DNA from: an uncultured Draconibacterium sp.
GTDB taxonomy: Bacteria; Bacteroidota; Bacteroidia; Bacteroidales; Prolixibacteraceae
Length of the DNA stretch: 64,000 bases
Direction of reading: 5' to 3'
Assembly (NCBI GenBank): GCA_947492175.1
Contig: CANLMQ010000022.1
Coordinates: forward strand, 1-64,000
Part shown: piece after piece, positions 26,699 to 36,041 of the stretch
Position numbering within the stretch: the first letter of the stretch is position 1
Layout: each line of letters begins with the position of its first letter
Notes under the pieces: model-generated
The model's input: the letters and a program-made list of their open reading frames with translations, nothing else
Databases searched by the model: none
What the model was told of the DNA's origin: nothing
Made by a program: the position numbers and the translations under genes

Positions 26699-27982
26699 AT
26701 GAAGCTACTCACCAAAATAAGTCTCAATTTTCTTTCCATTTCACTTTTTATTTTTCTTACAGGATTGATTGTTTTTTATTTTGTGCTTCGTCAACAGGTA
26801 AATCAGAATATTAACATCGAGCTTCAGAAAAGGCAAACGAGCATTCAGAACCAAATGCAATCGGCACACGGAGCTCCCTCAACTCCTTCAGGAATTGAGC
26901 AGAAAATTACAATCGTCCCGCTAAAAAGTACTTTGCAACCAGATGAAAGTTATTCTGACACCTTAATTTTTGACACAGAAACAAACCGGTACATTGCATA
27001 CCGGCAACTACAATTTGTTACAGAAATAAATCAGCAAAAATTTTTGGTAAAAATTTACAAGTCGCACGCCGAAACAGACAACCTGATTGTTCGCATTATT
27101 TTATTAATGACAATTTTGGTAGTAGCCTTAATTTTCGGTCTTTTGATACTAAACCGGCACATGTCGCAAAAAACATGGACAGCCTTTTATTACACCATTA
27201 ATAAAATAAGAAATTATGACTTAAACTCGCACGAAGATTTTAAGCTTAAAGAAAGCGACATAAAAGAATTTAACGACCTGAACAGTGTACTAATTTCGAT
27301 GACCAACCGAATTAAAGACGATTATTACAACCTGAAAGAATACACCGAAAATGCCTCGCACGAGTTACAAACTCCCATTGCTGTAATTATTTCAAAAATG
27401 GAACTATTGCTCCAGTCTGACTACCTCAAGGAAAAAGAATTAAAAACAATTAGCGACGCATACGAAGCGTGTACAAAACTATCGCGCCTTACAAACACTT
27501 TGTTATTACTTTCGAAAATTGGCAACCGGCAATTCCCCGAAGTTGAAGAAATAGACTTCAAAAAAATAATTGACTCACAATTACATGATCTGGAAGATGT
27601 AATAAACAATAAAAAAATTACTATCGATGGTCCCGACAAAAGCCACCTGATAAAAATGAATCCTTATCTGGCCGACATACTGATTTCCAACCTCATAAAA
27701 AATGCCATTCGGCATAACCACAAAAACGGCACAATTAAGTTTTCAATTTCCCAAGACCAACTAATTGTTGCCAATACCGGAGAAGAAACCAAAGGAGATC
27801 CTGACAAATTATTTAAACGGTTCTACAAATCTTCAGCATCGGACAAATCGGTTGGATTGGGACTTGCCATTGTGCAAAAAATATGTGAGGTTTCGGGCTT
27901 CGAAGCCAATTATTTATTCAAAAACGGAATGCATTCGTTTATTATCCAGTTTCAACCCGAAAAGAATACAAAACCCGAATAA
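26699..27982 (+). CDS. Membrane sensor histidine kinase (HisKA type)
   Basis: 427 residues. Two transmembrane helices (~8-30 and ~130-151) flank a ~100-residue periplasmic sensor region rich in Gln and Thr. The dimerisation box has phospho-acceptor H221 in ASHELQTPIAVI, and the ATPase domain has N-box LIKNAIRHN and G-box VGLGLAIVQ. Partner of the OmpR-family regulator just upstream. The signal is unknown. Confidence 0.94.
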   Translation: MKLLTKISLNFLSISLFIFLTGLIVFYFVLRQQVNQNINIELQKRQTSIQNQMQSAHGAPSTPSGIEQKITIVPLKSTLQPDESYSDTLIFDTETNRYIAYRQLQFVTEINQQKFLVKIYKSHAETDNLIVRIILLMTILVVALIFGLLILNRHMSQKTWTAFYYTINKIRNYDLNSHEDFKLKESDIKEFNDLNSVLISMTNRIKDDYYNLKEYTENASHELQTPIAVIISKMELLLQSDYLKEKELKTISDAYEACTKLSRLTNTLLLLSKIGNRQFPEVEEIDFKKIIDSQLHDLEDVINNKKITIDGPDKSHLIKMNPYLADILISNLIKNAIRHNHKNGTIKFSISQDQLIVANTGEETKGDPDKLFKRFYKSSASDKSVGLGLAIVQKICEVSGFEANYLFKNGMHSFIIQFQPEKNTKPE

Positions 27983-27991
27983 AAACAACAA

Positions 27992-28005
27992 TTGATTAAT
28001 ATCAA
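27992..28005. promoter_or_regulatory. FNR/CRP-type palindrome
   Basis: TTGAT-TAAT-ATCAA, a perfect match to the FNR consensus TTGAT-N4-ATCAA. It starts 10 bp after the kinase stop and lies about 270 bp before hemA. No perfect Bacteroidota -7 element was found between it and hemA, so its target promoter is not fixed. A Crp/Fnr-family gene is in the window at 54461. Confidence 0.45.
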
Positions 28006-28271
28006 TTTATTCTAAATAAAAATCTGATTTTTCCATAAAAACCCGTTTAATACCAGCAAAAACAAAAACACATAAAACACTCAATAACTACTATTTACAA
28101 AAACACAACTCTATTCACAACTCTATATCATCCATCTTTTTTCTTATTTATTTAGAGACACCTTTTGTCATCTGTTTTTGCTTTTTCTACAACTCTTTTT
28201 CAATTCTGAATTTTTCTACAGATTTTCTACAGATTGTTTTAATAATATTGATCTTGAATTCGAATAGAAGA

Positions 28272-29534
28272 ATGACAAACATGATAGGATTACTCGGATT
28301 AAACCACAAAACAGCTCCAATTAAAATTCGCGAAAGATTCGTTTTTTGCGAGGAAGATGTGAAGCGTTTTGTACCACAATTAATTGAAATAGGCTTAAAC
28401 GGAGCTATTGTTGTATCAACATGCAACCGAACCGAAATCTATTTTGATTATTCAGGATCTGATATTAGCCGTTTTACGGATACAATCGAATCAAAACTTT
28501 TTGAGTGGAGAAGAACAGACAAAAGTGTACGTTCGCATTTCTACCGCAAATACCAGGAAGATGCGTCGCAGCATTTATTCAGGGTCGCTTCGGGGCTTGA
28601 CTCAATGGCACTTGGAGAATATCAGATTGTTGGACAGCTAAAAGATGCTTTTGCGATTGCAGAAAAACACCAGGTAACCAGTACTACTTTAATTCGTTTG
28701 TTTAACAAAGCTTTTGAGGCAGGCAAAAAAGTAAGAACACTTACCGAACTATCAAAAGGAGCCGTTTCGATAAGTTACGCAGCTGTTGAACTGGCCAGCA
28801 AAAAATTACACAATTTGAGTTCGCATCCGACTTTGCTTATTGGAGCCGGACAAACCGGTGAACTCACTTTACAGAACCTGATAAAAAAAGGGTGTTCCCG
28901 TTTTACCATTATCAACCGGACTTTTGAAAAAGCCTGCGAAGTGGCTGACCGCCATAAAGGAGTAGCCAAAGATTTTTCGGAATTGGAAAATGAACTTGTT
29001 ACAAACGATATTGTAATCGCATCAACCGCATCAAAAAAGGCATTAATTACAAAAGCGATGGTTGAAAAAGTAATGGTTCAGCGCCAAAACAAACCTATGT
29101 TTTTTGTTGATCTTTCAGTGCCACACAATATCGCTACCGATGTAGATGAACTGGAAAATGTTTTTGTATTTGACGTGGACGATTTAAATGCAGTGGTTGA
29201 CCAGACTTTTGGCAAACGACAGGGAGAAATTGCAAAAGCAGAAAAAATAATTACGGAAGTAGTTACCGAGTTTTCCGACTGGCAACACACCCGAAACTTA
29301 ACACCAACTTTTCAAAACATCAGCGACAATTTCCAAAAAATAAATAAAACCGAACTCGAAGGTTTTATAAAAAGGCAGGTAAATACCGACGGCGAAGACG
29401 CTTCGTTGTATGCCGACCACATTACCAATAAATTTATCCGGCTGATGATAAAAAATGTAAAATCAATTACCGATAACGGTCGTAAAAAAGAATACATCGA
29501 ACTTGTGAACGACCTGTTCAATATAGCTCCATGA
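28272..29534 (+). CDS. hemA: Glutamyl-tRNA reductase
   Basis: About 420 residues from the ATG at 28272 (ATG at 28281 is also possible; an upstream TTG at 28248 is unlikely). Catalytic Cys is in VVSTCNRTEIYF; RVASGLDSMALGEYQIVGQLKDAF is the glutamate-tRNA site, and GAGQTGELTLQNL binds NADPH. A C-terminal dimerisation domain follows. It makes glutamate-1-semialdehyde from charged tRNA-Glu, the committed step of tetrapyrrole synthesis. First gene of the hem operon; the 289-bp upstream gap contains an FNR-like palindrome. Confidence 0.97.
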   Translation: MTNMIGLLGLNHKTAPIKIRERFVFCEEDVKRFVPQLIEIGLNGAIVVSTCNRTEIYFDYSGSDISRFTDTIESKLFEWRRTDKSVRSHFYRKYQEDASQHLFRVASGLDSMALGEYQIVGQLKDAFAIAEKHQVTSTTLIRLFNKAFEAGKKVRTLTELSKGAVSISYAAVELASKKLHNLSSHPTLLIGAGQTGELTLQNLIKKGCSRFTIINRTFEKACEVADRHKGVAKDFSELENELVTNDIVIASTASKKALITKAMVEKVMVQRQNKPMFFVDLSVPHNIATDVDELENVFVFDVDDLNAVVDQTFGKRQGEIAKAEKIITEVVTEFSDWQHTRNLTPTFQNISDNFQKINKTELEGFIKRQVNTDGEDASLYADHITNKFIRLMIKNVKSITDNGRKKEYIELVNDLFNIAP

Positions 29535-29621
29535 AACGAGAACACAACAATCTTTTCACACAAAAGAACAACCACAAACGAGTTCCATCGAATACCTTTG
29601 AACATTTTGAATCATAATGAG

Positions 29622-31337
29622 ATGAAAAACACAATTCGTATTGGTACGCGGGGCAGCAAACTTGCCTTGTATCAGGCTTACCGGGTAAAAGATTCGCTGG
29701 AACAAAAATTTCCCGACAAATCATTTGAGATTGTTATTGTAAAAACAAAGGGCGACAAAATTTTAGATGTTCCGCTTTCTAAAATAGGCGACAAAGGCCT
29801 CTTTACAAAAGAATTGGAAGTAGCCATGTTTAACAATGAAATCGACATGGCCGTGCACAGTTTAAAAGATTTGCCAACCATTTTCCCCGAAGGGACAAAA
29901 TTAGGGGCAGTGTTAAAAAGAGGCGCTGTAAACGATGCACTGGTAAGTAAAAATCATCTTAAAATTTCTGATTTTACATCAGAACACACCATTGCTACTT
30001 CAAGTCTGCGTCGCAAAGCACAGTTATTAAAGCTAAATCCGAATCTAAATATTGTTGAAATCAGAGGCAATGTAAATACGCGCATCCGAAAAATGGAAGA
30101 AGGATATTGTGATGCTATGATTATGGCAACTGCCGGACTTCAACGCCTCGAAATGGATGCTTTTATCACAGAAATTATTAATCCGGAAATTATGATTCCG
30201 GCTTGCGGACAAGGAGCGATAGCCATTGAAATAAAAGACAACGATTTGGAGATTGAAGAGCTGGTTGGCTCAATCAATCACGAAGAAACCATGATAACCA
30301 GCTCCGCAGAACGTGCATTTCTTAATACCCTGGAAGGCGGATGCCAGATTCCGGTTGGAAGTACTTGCAAAATCACTGGAGACCAGGTTAAAATAACGGG
30401 CTTTGTTTCCAGTATCAACGGGAGTAACTTTTTAAAAGAGTCGGCAAGTGGCCCGGTTGAGAACGCCCGGCAAATTGCCATCGGTTTGGCAAAAAAGTTA
30501 TTTAGCTCCGGTGGCAAAGAAATTCTGGATTCAATTCGTTCTGAAAATTTTCCTGCTCAAAAAGTCGAACTTCCGTTAAAAGGCAGAACAATTATTTCAA
30601 CTCGTCCGGTTGATACCAACGATACTCTTCCTCAGTTGCTAAAAAATGCAGGAAGCACAGTTTTGCCCCTGCCAATGATTCAGATTGAACAGACGAATAT
30701 TTCTCCTTCAGAATCAGACAAACTAAAAAACCTGGACTACTTCCATTGGATTATCTTCACCAGCAAAAATGGAGTAGCCTCCTTTTTTAAACAGTTGATT
30801 GAAATTAATGGAAACACAAGTTTGCCAGACTCGTTGAAAATTGCTGTTGTCGGAGAAAAAACAGCTGCCGAACTAGATTATTATGGATATGCGCCTCATC
30901 TTTCAGGCAAAAAAAATACTTCTGAGAACTTAATTCAGGAATTGATTGACAAATATAATCCGCAGGCACAAAACTTTTTGTTACCCCTTGGAAACCTGGC
31001 CGACAATACTCTTGAAAACCGCCTGTCTGCAGCAAACGAAGTAACAAGAATAAACGTGTACAATACGGTAAAACCGTATAAAGCCGACAAAGAAATCCTG
31101 AAGACTGTATCAAATAACGATTACGATCTGATCGTTTTTACAAGTCCTTCTACTTTTAAGAATTTTTGCCATTTTTATGGAACTGAAAAACTCGCGGATT
31201 TAAAAATGGCCAGCATCGGAACTGTAACAACAACTGCCATAAACGAAGCGGGTGCCACCCCTTTAATTACGGCAGAAAAATCGGATGCTGAAGGTTTGTA
31301 CAAAGCCATTGTTGATTATTACCAGAAACCAATATAA
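29622..31337 (+). CDS. hemCD: Fused hydroxymethylbilane synthase / uroporphyrinogen-III synthase
   Basis: About 571 residues from the ATG at 29622 (MKNTIRIGTRGSKLALYQ). The HemC part (1 to ~310) has VKTKGDKILD, MAVHSLKDLPT and the dipyrromethane-attachment Cys in LEGGCQIPVGS. The HemD part (~320-571) has GRTIISTRPVD, WIIFTSKNGV, and IVFTSPSTFKNF. The fusion converts porphobilinogen to hydroxymethylbilane and then to uroporphyrinogen III, keeping the unstable intermediate local. A TACCTTTG at 29593-29600 matches a -7 element but no TTG is at the right distance. Confidence 0.95.
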   Translation: MKNTIRIGTRGSKLALYQAYRVKDSLEQKFPDKSFEIVIVKTKGDKILDVPLSKIGDKGLFTKELEVAMFNNEIDMAVHSLKDLPTIFPEGTKLGAVLKRGAVNDALVSKNHLKISDFTSEHTIATSSLRRKAQLLKLNPNLNIVEIRGNVNTRIRKMEEGYCDAMIMATAGLQRLEMDAFITEIINPEIMIPACGQGAIAIEIKDNDLEIEELVGSINHEETMITSSAERAFLNTLEGGCQIPVGSTCKITGDQVKITGFVSSINGSNFLKESASGPVENARQIAIGLAKKLFSSGGKEILDSIRSENFPAQKVELPLKGRTIISTRPVDTNDTLPQLLKNAGSTVLPLPMIQIEQTNISPSESDKLKNLDYFHWIIFTSKNGVASFFKQLIEINGNTSLPDSLKIAVVGEKTAAELDYYGYAPHLSGKKNTSENLIQELIDKYNPQAQNFLLPLGNLADNTLENRLSAANEVTRINVYNTVKPYKADKEILKTVSNNDYDLIVFTSPSTFKNFCHFYGTEKLADLKMASIGTVTTTAINEAGATPLITAEKSDAEGLYKAIVDYYQKPI

Positions 31338-31357
31338 AACTTTAAAACAAGATAGAT

Positions 31358-32338
31358 ATGATATTTCCGGAAACAAGATTAAGAAGATTAAGATACAATT
31401 CGGTATTACGCGACATGGTAACAGAAACTAAATTATCGGTTGATGATTTGGTTATGCCACTTTTTGTATGCGCAGGAACAAATGTAAGAAATCCGATTAG
31501 TTCAATGCCAGGCAACTACCAGTTGTCGGTTGAAAACCTAGTTGAAGAATGCAAAAAAGTTTACCAGTCGGGAGTAAAAGCCGTTCTTTTATTTGGTATT
31601 CCGGCAGAGAAGGACGAAGACGGAACAGTAGCCTGCCAGCACAACGGAATTGTACAACAGGCAATTCGTGCCATAAAAGCGGAGATTCCCGATTTATATA
31701 TTATTGCAGATGTATGCAATTGCGAATACACCACCCACGGACATTGTGGTACAATTATAGACGGCGATGTTGACAATGATACCACACTGGAAACACTGGC
31801 TGCACAGTCAGTGTCGCTGGCAGAAGCCGGTGCCGACATGATTGCGCCAAGCGACATGATGGACGGACGAGTTGGCAAAATAAGGGAAGCTCTGGATGAA
31901 AACAAATTTGAGAAAATCCCGATTATGGCCTATTCTGCAAAATATGCATCTGGTTTTTACGGCCCGTTTAGAGAAGCTGCCGAAAGTGCGCCAAAATTTG
32001 GAAACCGAGCAACTTACCAAATGAATCCGGCTAATTCAGACGAAGCACTACGCGAAGTAGAACTTGACATTGCTGAAGGCGCCGATTTAGTTATGGTTAA
32101 ACCCGCACTTGCTTACCTCGATGTTATTTACCGCGTAAAAAACGAGTTTCGGATGCCAACAGCAGCCTACAATGTAAGTGGCGAATTTTCGATGCTAAAA
32201 GCAGCAGAAGAAAAAGACTGGATTGATGGCGCCCGGGTAATGATGGAAATACTCACTTCAATAAAACGTGCAGGAGCCGATATTATCATTACCTATTCTG
32301 CTGTGGATGCAGCCAATATTTTAAACGGAATTAAGTAA
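31358..32338 (+). CDS. hemB: Delta-aminolevulinic acid dehydratase (porphobilinogen synthase)
   Basis: 326 residues. The zinc-site signature DVCNCEYTTHGHCG is present with three cysteines, so it is the Zn-dependent form. Schiff-base lysines lie in AYSAKYASGFYGPFREA and LVMVKPALAYLDV. It condenses two 5-aminolevulinates to porphobilinogen. It starts 20 bp after hemCD and ends 7 bp before hemL. Confidence 0.98.
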   Translation: MIFPETRLRRLRYNSVLRDMVTETKLSVDDLVMPLFVCAGTNVRNPISSMPGNYQLSVENLVEECKKVYQSGVKAVLLFGIPAEKDEDGTVACQHNGIVQQAIRAIKAEIPDLYIIADVCNCEYTTHGHCGTIIDGDVDNDTTLETLAAQSVSLAEAGADMIAPSDMMDGRVGKIREALDENKFEKIPIMAYSAKYASGFYGPFREAAESAPKFGNRATYQMNPANSDEALREVELDIAEGADLVMVKPALAYLDVIYRVKNEFRMPTAAYNVSGEFSMLKAAEEKDWIDGARVMMEILTSIKRAGADIIITYSAVDAANILNGIK

Positions 32339-32345
32339 AAAAAGC

Positions 32346-33638
32346 ATGCAGTTTTCAAAAAGTATAGAGGCTTTTCAGCAAGCTCAGAAGTCGATACCAG
32401 GAGGCGTAAACTCACCGGTTCGAGCTTTTAAAAGCGTAAATTTAAATCCGGTTTTTATAGACAAAGCCAAAGGTACAACAGTTTTCGATATCGATGGAAA
32501 TAAATACATCGACTTTGTTGCTTCGTGGGGACCACTGATTTTTGGTCACGCACACGAAGAAATTGTAGCAGCCATTAACGAGGCTGCGCAAAAAGGAACC
32601 AGTTATGGTGCGCCTACAACCTGCGAAACCGAAATGGCCGAGCTGATTGTTCAAATGGTACCTTCGATTGAAAAGGTGCGAATGGTCAACTCCGGAACAG
32701 AAGCAACAATGAGTGCCATCAGGCTGGCGCGTGGTTACACAGGCCGCGAAAAAATCTTAAAGTTTGTAGGGAATTACCACGGACACGGCGATAGTTTTCT
32801 GATAAAAGCGGGATCGGGAGCGATCACACTTGGCTTACCTGATAGTCCCGGAGTAACTGCAGGAAATGCAAAAGACACGCTGCTGGCACACTACAACGAT
32901 CTTCATTCAGTAGAAAAAATATTTAAGGAAGAAGGGATAAACATAGCAGCAATAATTGTCGAACCTGTTGCCGGCAACATGGGAGTTGTTCCTCCTGAAA
33001 AAGGATTTCTCGAAGGTCTTCGGGAAATTGCCACACAAAACAGCACGCTGCTTATCTTCGATGAAGTAATCACAGGTTTCCGCTTAGCGAAAGGAGGTGC
33101 CCAGGAATACTTTGATGTGATGCCTGATCTTACCACACTCGGAAAAATTATTGGAGGTGGTTTACCGGTTGGTGCTTATGGCGGGAAAAAAGAAATTATG
33201 GATCAACTCGCTCCGGGCGGACCGGTATACCAGGCCGGAACTTTATCAGGAAATCCACTGGCAATGGCTGCAGGTAGCACAATGCTTAAAATGATACTGA
33301 AGACTCCTGATTTTTATTCGGAACTGGAACGAAAAGCAAAAAAACTGGAGGAAGGTATCTTAAACAACCTTAAATCAACCGGCATAAACGGCGTAATCAA
33401 TCGTGTTGGATCAATGATGACCCTATTCTTCACAAATGAAGAAAGAGTAACATCTTTTGATGAAGCTATGAAATCGGACACTTCCCGCTATGCTGACTAC
33501 TTCAAACTCTCGCTCGAAAGCGGTATTTACATTGCACCATCGCAGTTCGAGTGTTTGTTTGTGTCGTATGCACACACCGATGAAGATATCGATAACATCA
33601 TCAGTGCCAATTTAAACGCTTTAAAACAATTAGCTTAA
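32346..33638 (+). CDS. hemL: Glutamate-1-semialdehyde 2,1-aminomutase
   Basis: 430 residues, class III PLP aminotransferase fold. It has GGVNSPVRAF near the N-terminus, VNSGTEATMSAIRLARGYTGR for cofactor phosphate, FDEVITGFR, and the PLP lysine in TLGKIIGGGLPVGAYGG. It isomerises HemA's product to 5-aminolevulinate, so the operon contains the full C5 pathway to ALA. Confidence 0.97.
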   Translation: MQFSKSIEAFQQAQKSIPGGVNSPVRAFKSVNLNPVFIDKAKGTTVFDIDGNKYIDFVASWGPLIFGHAHEEIVAAINEAAQKGTSYGAPTTCETEMAELIVQMVPSIEKVRMVNSGTEATMSAIRLARGYTGREKILKFVGNYHGHGDSFLIKAGSGAITLGLPDSPGVTAGNAKDTLLAHYNDLHSVEKIFKEEGINIAAIIVEPVAGNMGVVPPEKGFLEGLREIATQNSTLLIFDEVITGFRLAKGGAQEYFDVMPDLTTLGKIIGGGLPVGAYGGKKEIMDQLAPGGPVYQAGTLSGNPLAMAAGSTMLKMILKTPDFYSELERKAKKLEEGILNNLKSTGINGVINRVGSMMTLFFTNEERVTSFDEAMKSDTSRYADYFKLSLESGIYIAPSQFECLFVSYAHTDEDIDNIISANLNALKQLA

Positions 33639-33740
33639 CTCAGACAAAGAGAAAAAGATTGATTAAAGTTGGAAACCAGTTGGAAATATCTTGCAAACAG
33701 TTACATAACTTTTATTGATAAAATACAAATACCAAAATAG

Positions 33741-34772
33741 ATGGAAAAGGGAATTTTTGTAAGAACACTTGAAGGAGAAAAAACAGAACGGCCACCGGTG
33801 TGGTTTATGCGCCAGGCGGGCAGAGTACTTCCATCATACTTGGAAATGCGCAAAGATTACAGCTTTAAGGAACTGATGCGCGATCCGGAACTGGCAGCAA
33901 AAGTGACTTTACTTCCTGTTCACGACCTGGGTGTTGATGCGGCAATTCTCTTTTCCGACATATTGGTTATTCCGGAGGCACTTGGAATGGATCTCTCATT
34001 TACTGATTCGGGGCCACGTTTTACAACAGCACTGAAAGATGTGCAGGATCCGATAAAACAGTTAAACGCCGATACATCGAAGCTGGAATATATTTATAAT
34101 GTTATCGACAAAATACAGGAAACAAAACCGGAAGGACTTCCACTGATTGGATTCTGCGGGGCACCGTTTACTACACTTTGTTACATGGTTCAGGGATTGG
34201 GAACCAACCACACTTTCCCCGATGCCGTATCATTGTTGTACAAAGATAAAAAGCTGGCAAAACAACTTTTAAGTGCCATTACCGATCTTTCTATTGAATA
34301 CGCATTAAACCAGGTAAAACATGGAATTTCAGCCTTCCAGATTTTTGAAACACATGCCGGATTAATTCCATCGGACGTGTATATGGAACTTATTATGCCT
34401 TTTGTAAGGGAAATATCAGCTGCTGTCATGAATACAGGAGTTCCGGTAATTTTCTTACCCAAAGGATTGGGTGTTGGATTAAAATACCTGCAACCCGGCG
34501 ATGCTAATTATATTAGTATTGACTGGCAGGTACCAATTGCAGACGCACGCAAAATGGTTCCTCAGGAAATGGGATTACAGGGAAATCTTGACCCCAGGAT
34601 TTTACTGGCCAACCAAAATACTATCAGTAAGAAACTGGAAGAATACCTTCCGTTTGGAGCAAAAGAAAGTAACTGGATATTTAATGTTGGGCACGGATTT
34701 ATTCCCGGAATACCTGTTGAAAACGCAAAATTTGTAGTCGACTGGATAAAAGGGACAAACTGGAATCGTTAA
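33741..34772 (+). CDS. hemE: Uroporphyrinogen decarboxylase
   Basis: 343 residues with RPPVWFMRQAGRVLPSYLEMR (substrate carboxylate-binding Arg) and GFCGAPFTTLCYMVQG. It decarboxylates uroporphyrinogen III to coproporphyrinogen III, the branch to heme; the competing CobA branch to siroheme is encoded 0.5 kb further on. About 100 bp separate it from hemL, so a separate promoter is possible. Confidence 0.97.
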   Translation: MEKGIFVRTLEGEKTERPPVWFMRQAGRVLPSYLEMRKDYSFKELMRDPELAAKVTLLPVHDLGVDAAILFSDILVIPEALGMDLSFTDSGPRFTTALKDVQDPIKQLNADTSKLEYIYNVIDKIQETKPEGLPLIGFCGAPFTTLCYMVQGLGTNHTFPDAVSLLYKDKKLAKQLLSAITDLSIEYALNQVKHGISAFQIFETHAGLIPSDVYMELIMPFVREISAAVMNTGVPVIFLPKGLGVGLKYLQPGDANYISIDWQVPIADARKMVPQEMGLQGNLDPRILLANQNTISKKLEEYLPFGAKESNWIFNVGHGFIPGIPVENAKFVVDWIKGTNWNR

Positions 34773-34818
34773 AACCGGAAAAATCCAAAAGATTGTATTT
34801 ACATTAGGAATATAAAGA

Positions 34819-35277
34819 ATGACAACAAACCTGAATGAAATAATAACACATGATGCCGTAAAAGTAGTACACTATATAATTAGTGTCTCCTTTTTATTTT
34901 TTACGGTGCTATTGGTTGCACGCTCATTTCGTGGTATTGCAAAAAACCTGGCTTACACACGTTTTGACAAATTTCTGGCAGTTGCATTTATTGTTGCCTT
35001 GTATCTGCAATTAATTCTGGGACTTTTCCTGTTTACAAATCTGGGAACAGGCCTCGATTTTCATTACATGCCCGGCGATGGAAGCGATATGGTTTCGAAA
35101 AGATTGTGGCCTGTTGAGCATATTGTTTTAATGTTGTTCGCTCTTTTTATTGCTAACCTTGGATTAATTTTTTCATTTCAAACACGGCAAAGTCAAAGCA
35201 GATTCAAAAAAATACTGATCTACTATTCAATATCGGTTGTCCTTATTGTCTTTTCGTTGCTATCCATTTATGCTTAA
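34819..35277 (+). CDS. Four-helix membrane protein, cytochrome b-like
   Basis: 152 residues, four predicted transmembrane helices (about 16-34, 51-72, 100-120, 129-150). Histidines H11, H18, H82 and H101 lie at or near helix ends, and the motif WPVEHIVLMLFALFIANLG is typical of small Bacteroidota proteins often labelled cytochrome B. It follows hemE by 46 bp and ends the hem cluster. Heme binding is a family-level suggestion. A role like HemJ (a 4-helix protoporphyrinogen oxidase) would fit the size and place, but HemJ motifs were not recognised. Confidence 0.6.
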   Translation: MTTNLNEIITHDAVKVVHYIISVSFLFFTVLLVARSFRGIAKNLAYTRFDKFLAVAFIVALYLQLILGLFLFTNLGTGLDFHYMPGDGSDMVSKRLWPVEHIVLMLFALFIANLGLIFSFQTRQSQSRFKKILIYYSISVVLIVFSLLSIYA

Positions 35278-35297
35278 GAAGTTCACTACTGGCTTCT

Positions 35298-36041
35298 TTA
35301 ATCTTTTTTCCTTAAGTAAATTAATGCCGGCGTTTTAATGGGATTTCTTCTGTTTAACTGAACCATTTCGCTAAGACTCCCTTTAAACTGTTCGGAATCG
35401 CTGCGCCCGGAACGCGAAACAATTGTAGTTTGAATGGTTTCGCATTGGATTGAATTCAGTCTTTCATAAATCTCCTCCAACACCTTTGTCCCCATATAAA
35501 CAACGGCAGTACCTCTGTTTTCAATAATACTTATCAATTGTTTTACGCTTAACAGCTTACCGCTTACATCGCGCCCAGAAAGCAAGTGCAGCGAATTACT
35601 CCCCCGACGGTCGGTTAATGGAATCCCAAATTCTGCCGAAGCTGCATTAAACGCAGAAATACCCGGCACTACTTCAAACGGGATATTATTATCGAACAGA
35701 AACGAAGTTTCTTCAGCTCCCCGGCTAAAAATCATAGGATCGCCGGATTTTACCCGAACAACGACATTCCCCTGTTGAGCATACTTTAGCATTTTTAGAT
35801 GAATCGAGTTTTGGCGCTCTGTTACATCAATCCCATCCCCGGCTCGTTTACCAACAAATATTAGTTTTGCATTTTCCGGAAAGAGCTTGCGAACGTCGCG
35901 CGAAATAAGTGCGTCATATAAAATTACATCTGCCCGGTTAATACAATTATGTGCTTTTACCGTAAGAAGGTCAGCAGGTCCCGGCCCGGCTCCAACAATA
36001 TAAACTTTTCCGGCAATTTGTGCTATATTCTGTACGCCCAT
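35298..36041 (-). CDS. cobA: Uroporphyrinogen-III C-methyltransferase
   Basis: 247 residues with the SAM-binding VGAGPGPADLLTVKA and the SUMT signature VRVKSGDPMIFSRGAEE, plus PLTDRRGSNS. It transfers two methyl groups from SAM to uroporphyrinogen III, giving precorrin-2 for siroheme. It is a stand-alone CobA, not fused as in CysG. Its start overlaps the end of the upstream epimerase-like gene by 19 bp. Last gene of the sulfite-reduction operon. Confidence 0.95.
   Translation of the reverse strand: MGVQNIAQIAGKVYIVGAGPGPADLLTVKAHNCINRADVILYDALISRDVRKLFPENAKLIFVGKRAGDGIDVTERQNSIHLKMLKYAQQGNVVVRVKSGDPMIFSRGAEETSFLFDNNIPFEVVPGISAFNAASAEFGIPLTDRRGSNSLHLLSGRDVSGKLLSVKQLISIIENRGTAVVYMGTKVLEEIYERLNSIQCETIQTTIVSRSGRSDSEQFKGSLSEMVQLNRRNPIKTPALIYLRKKD

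Noticed and set aside
29593..29600. Separate promoter for hemCD from TACCTTTG
   Set aside because: There is no TTG at 17-20 bp upstream and the genes are closely spaced, so co-transcription from the hemA promoter is simpler.
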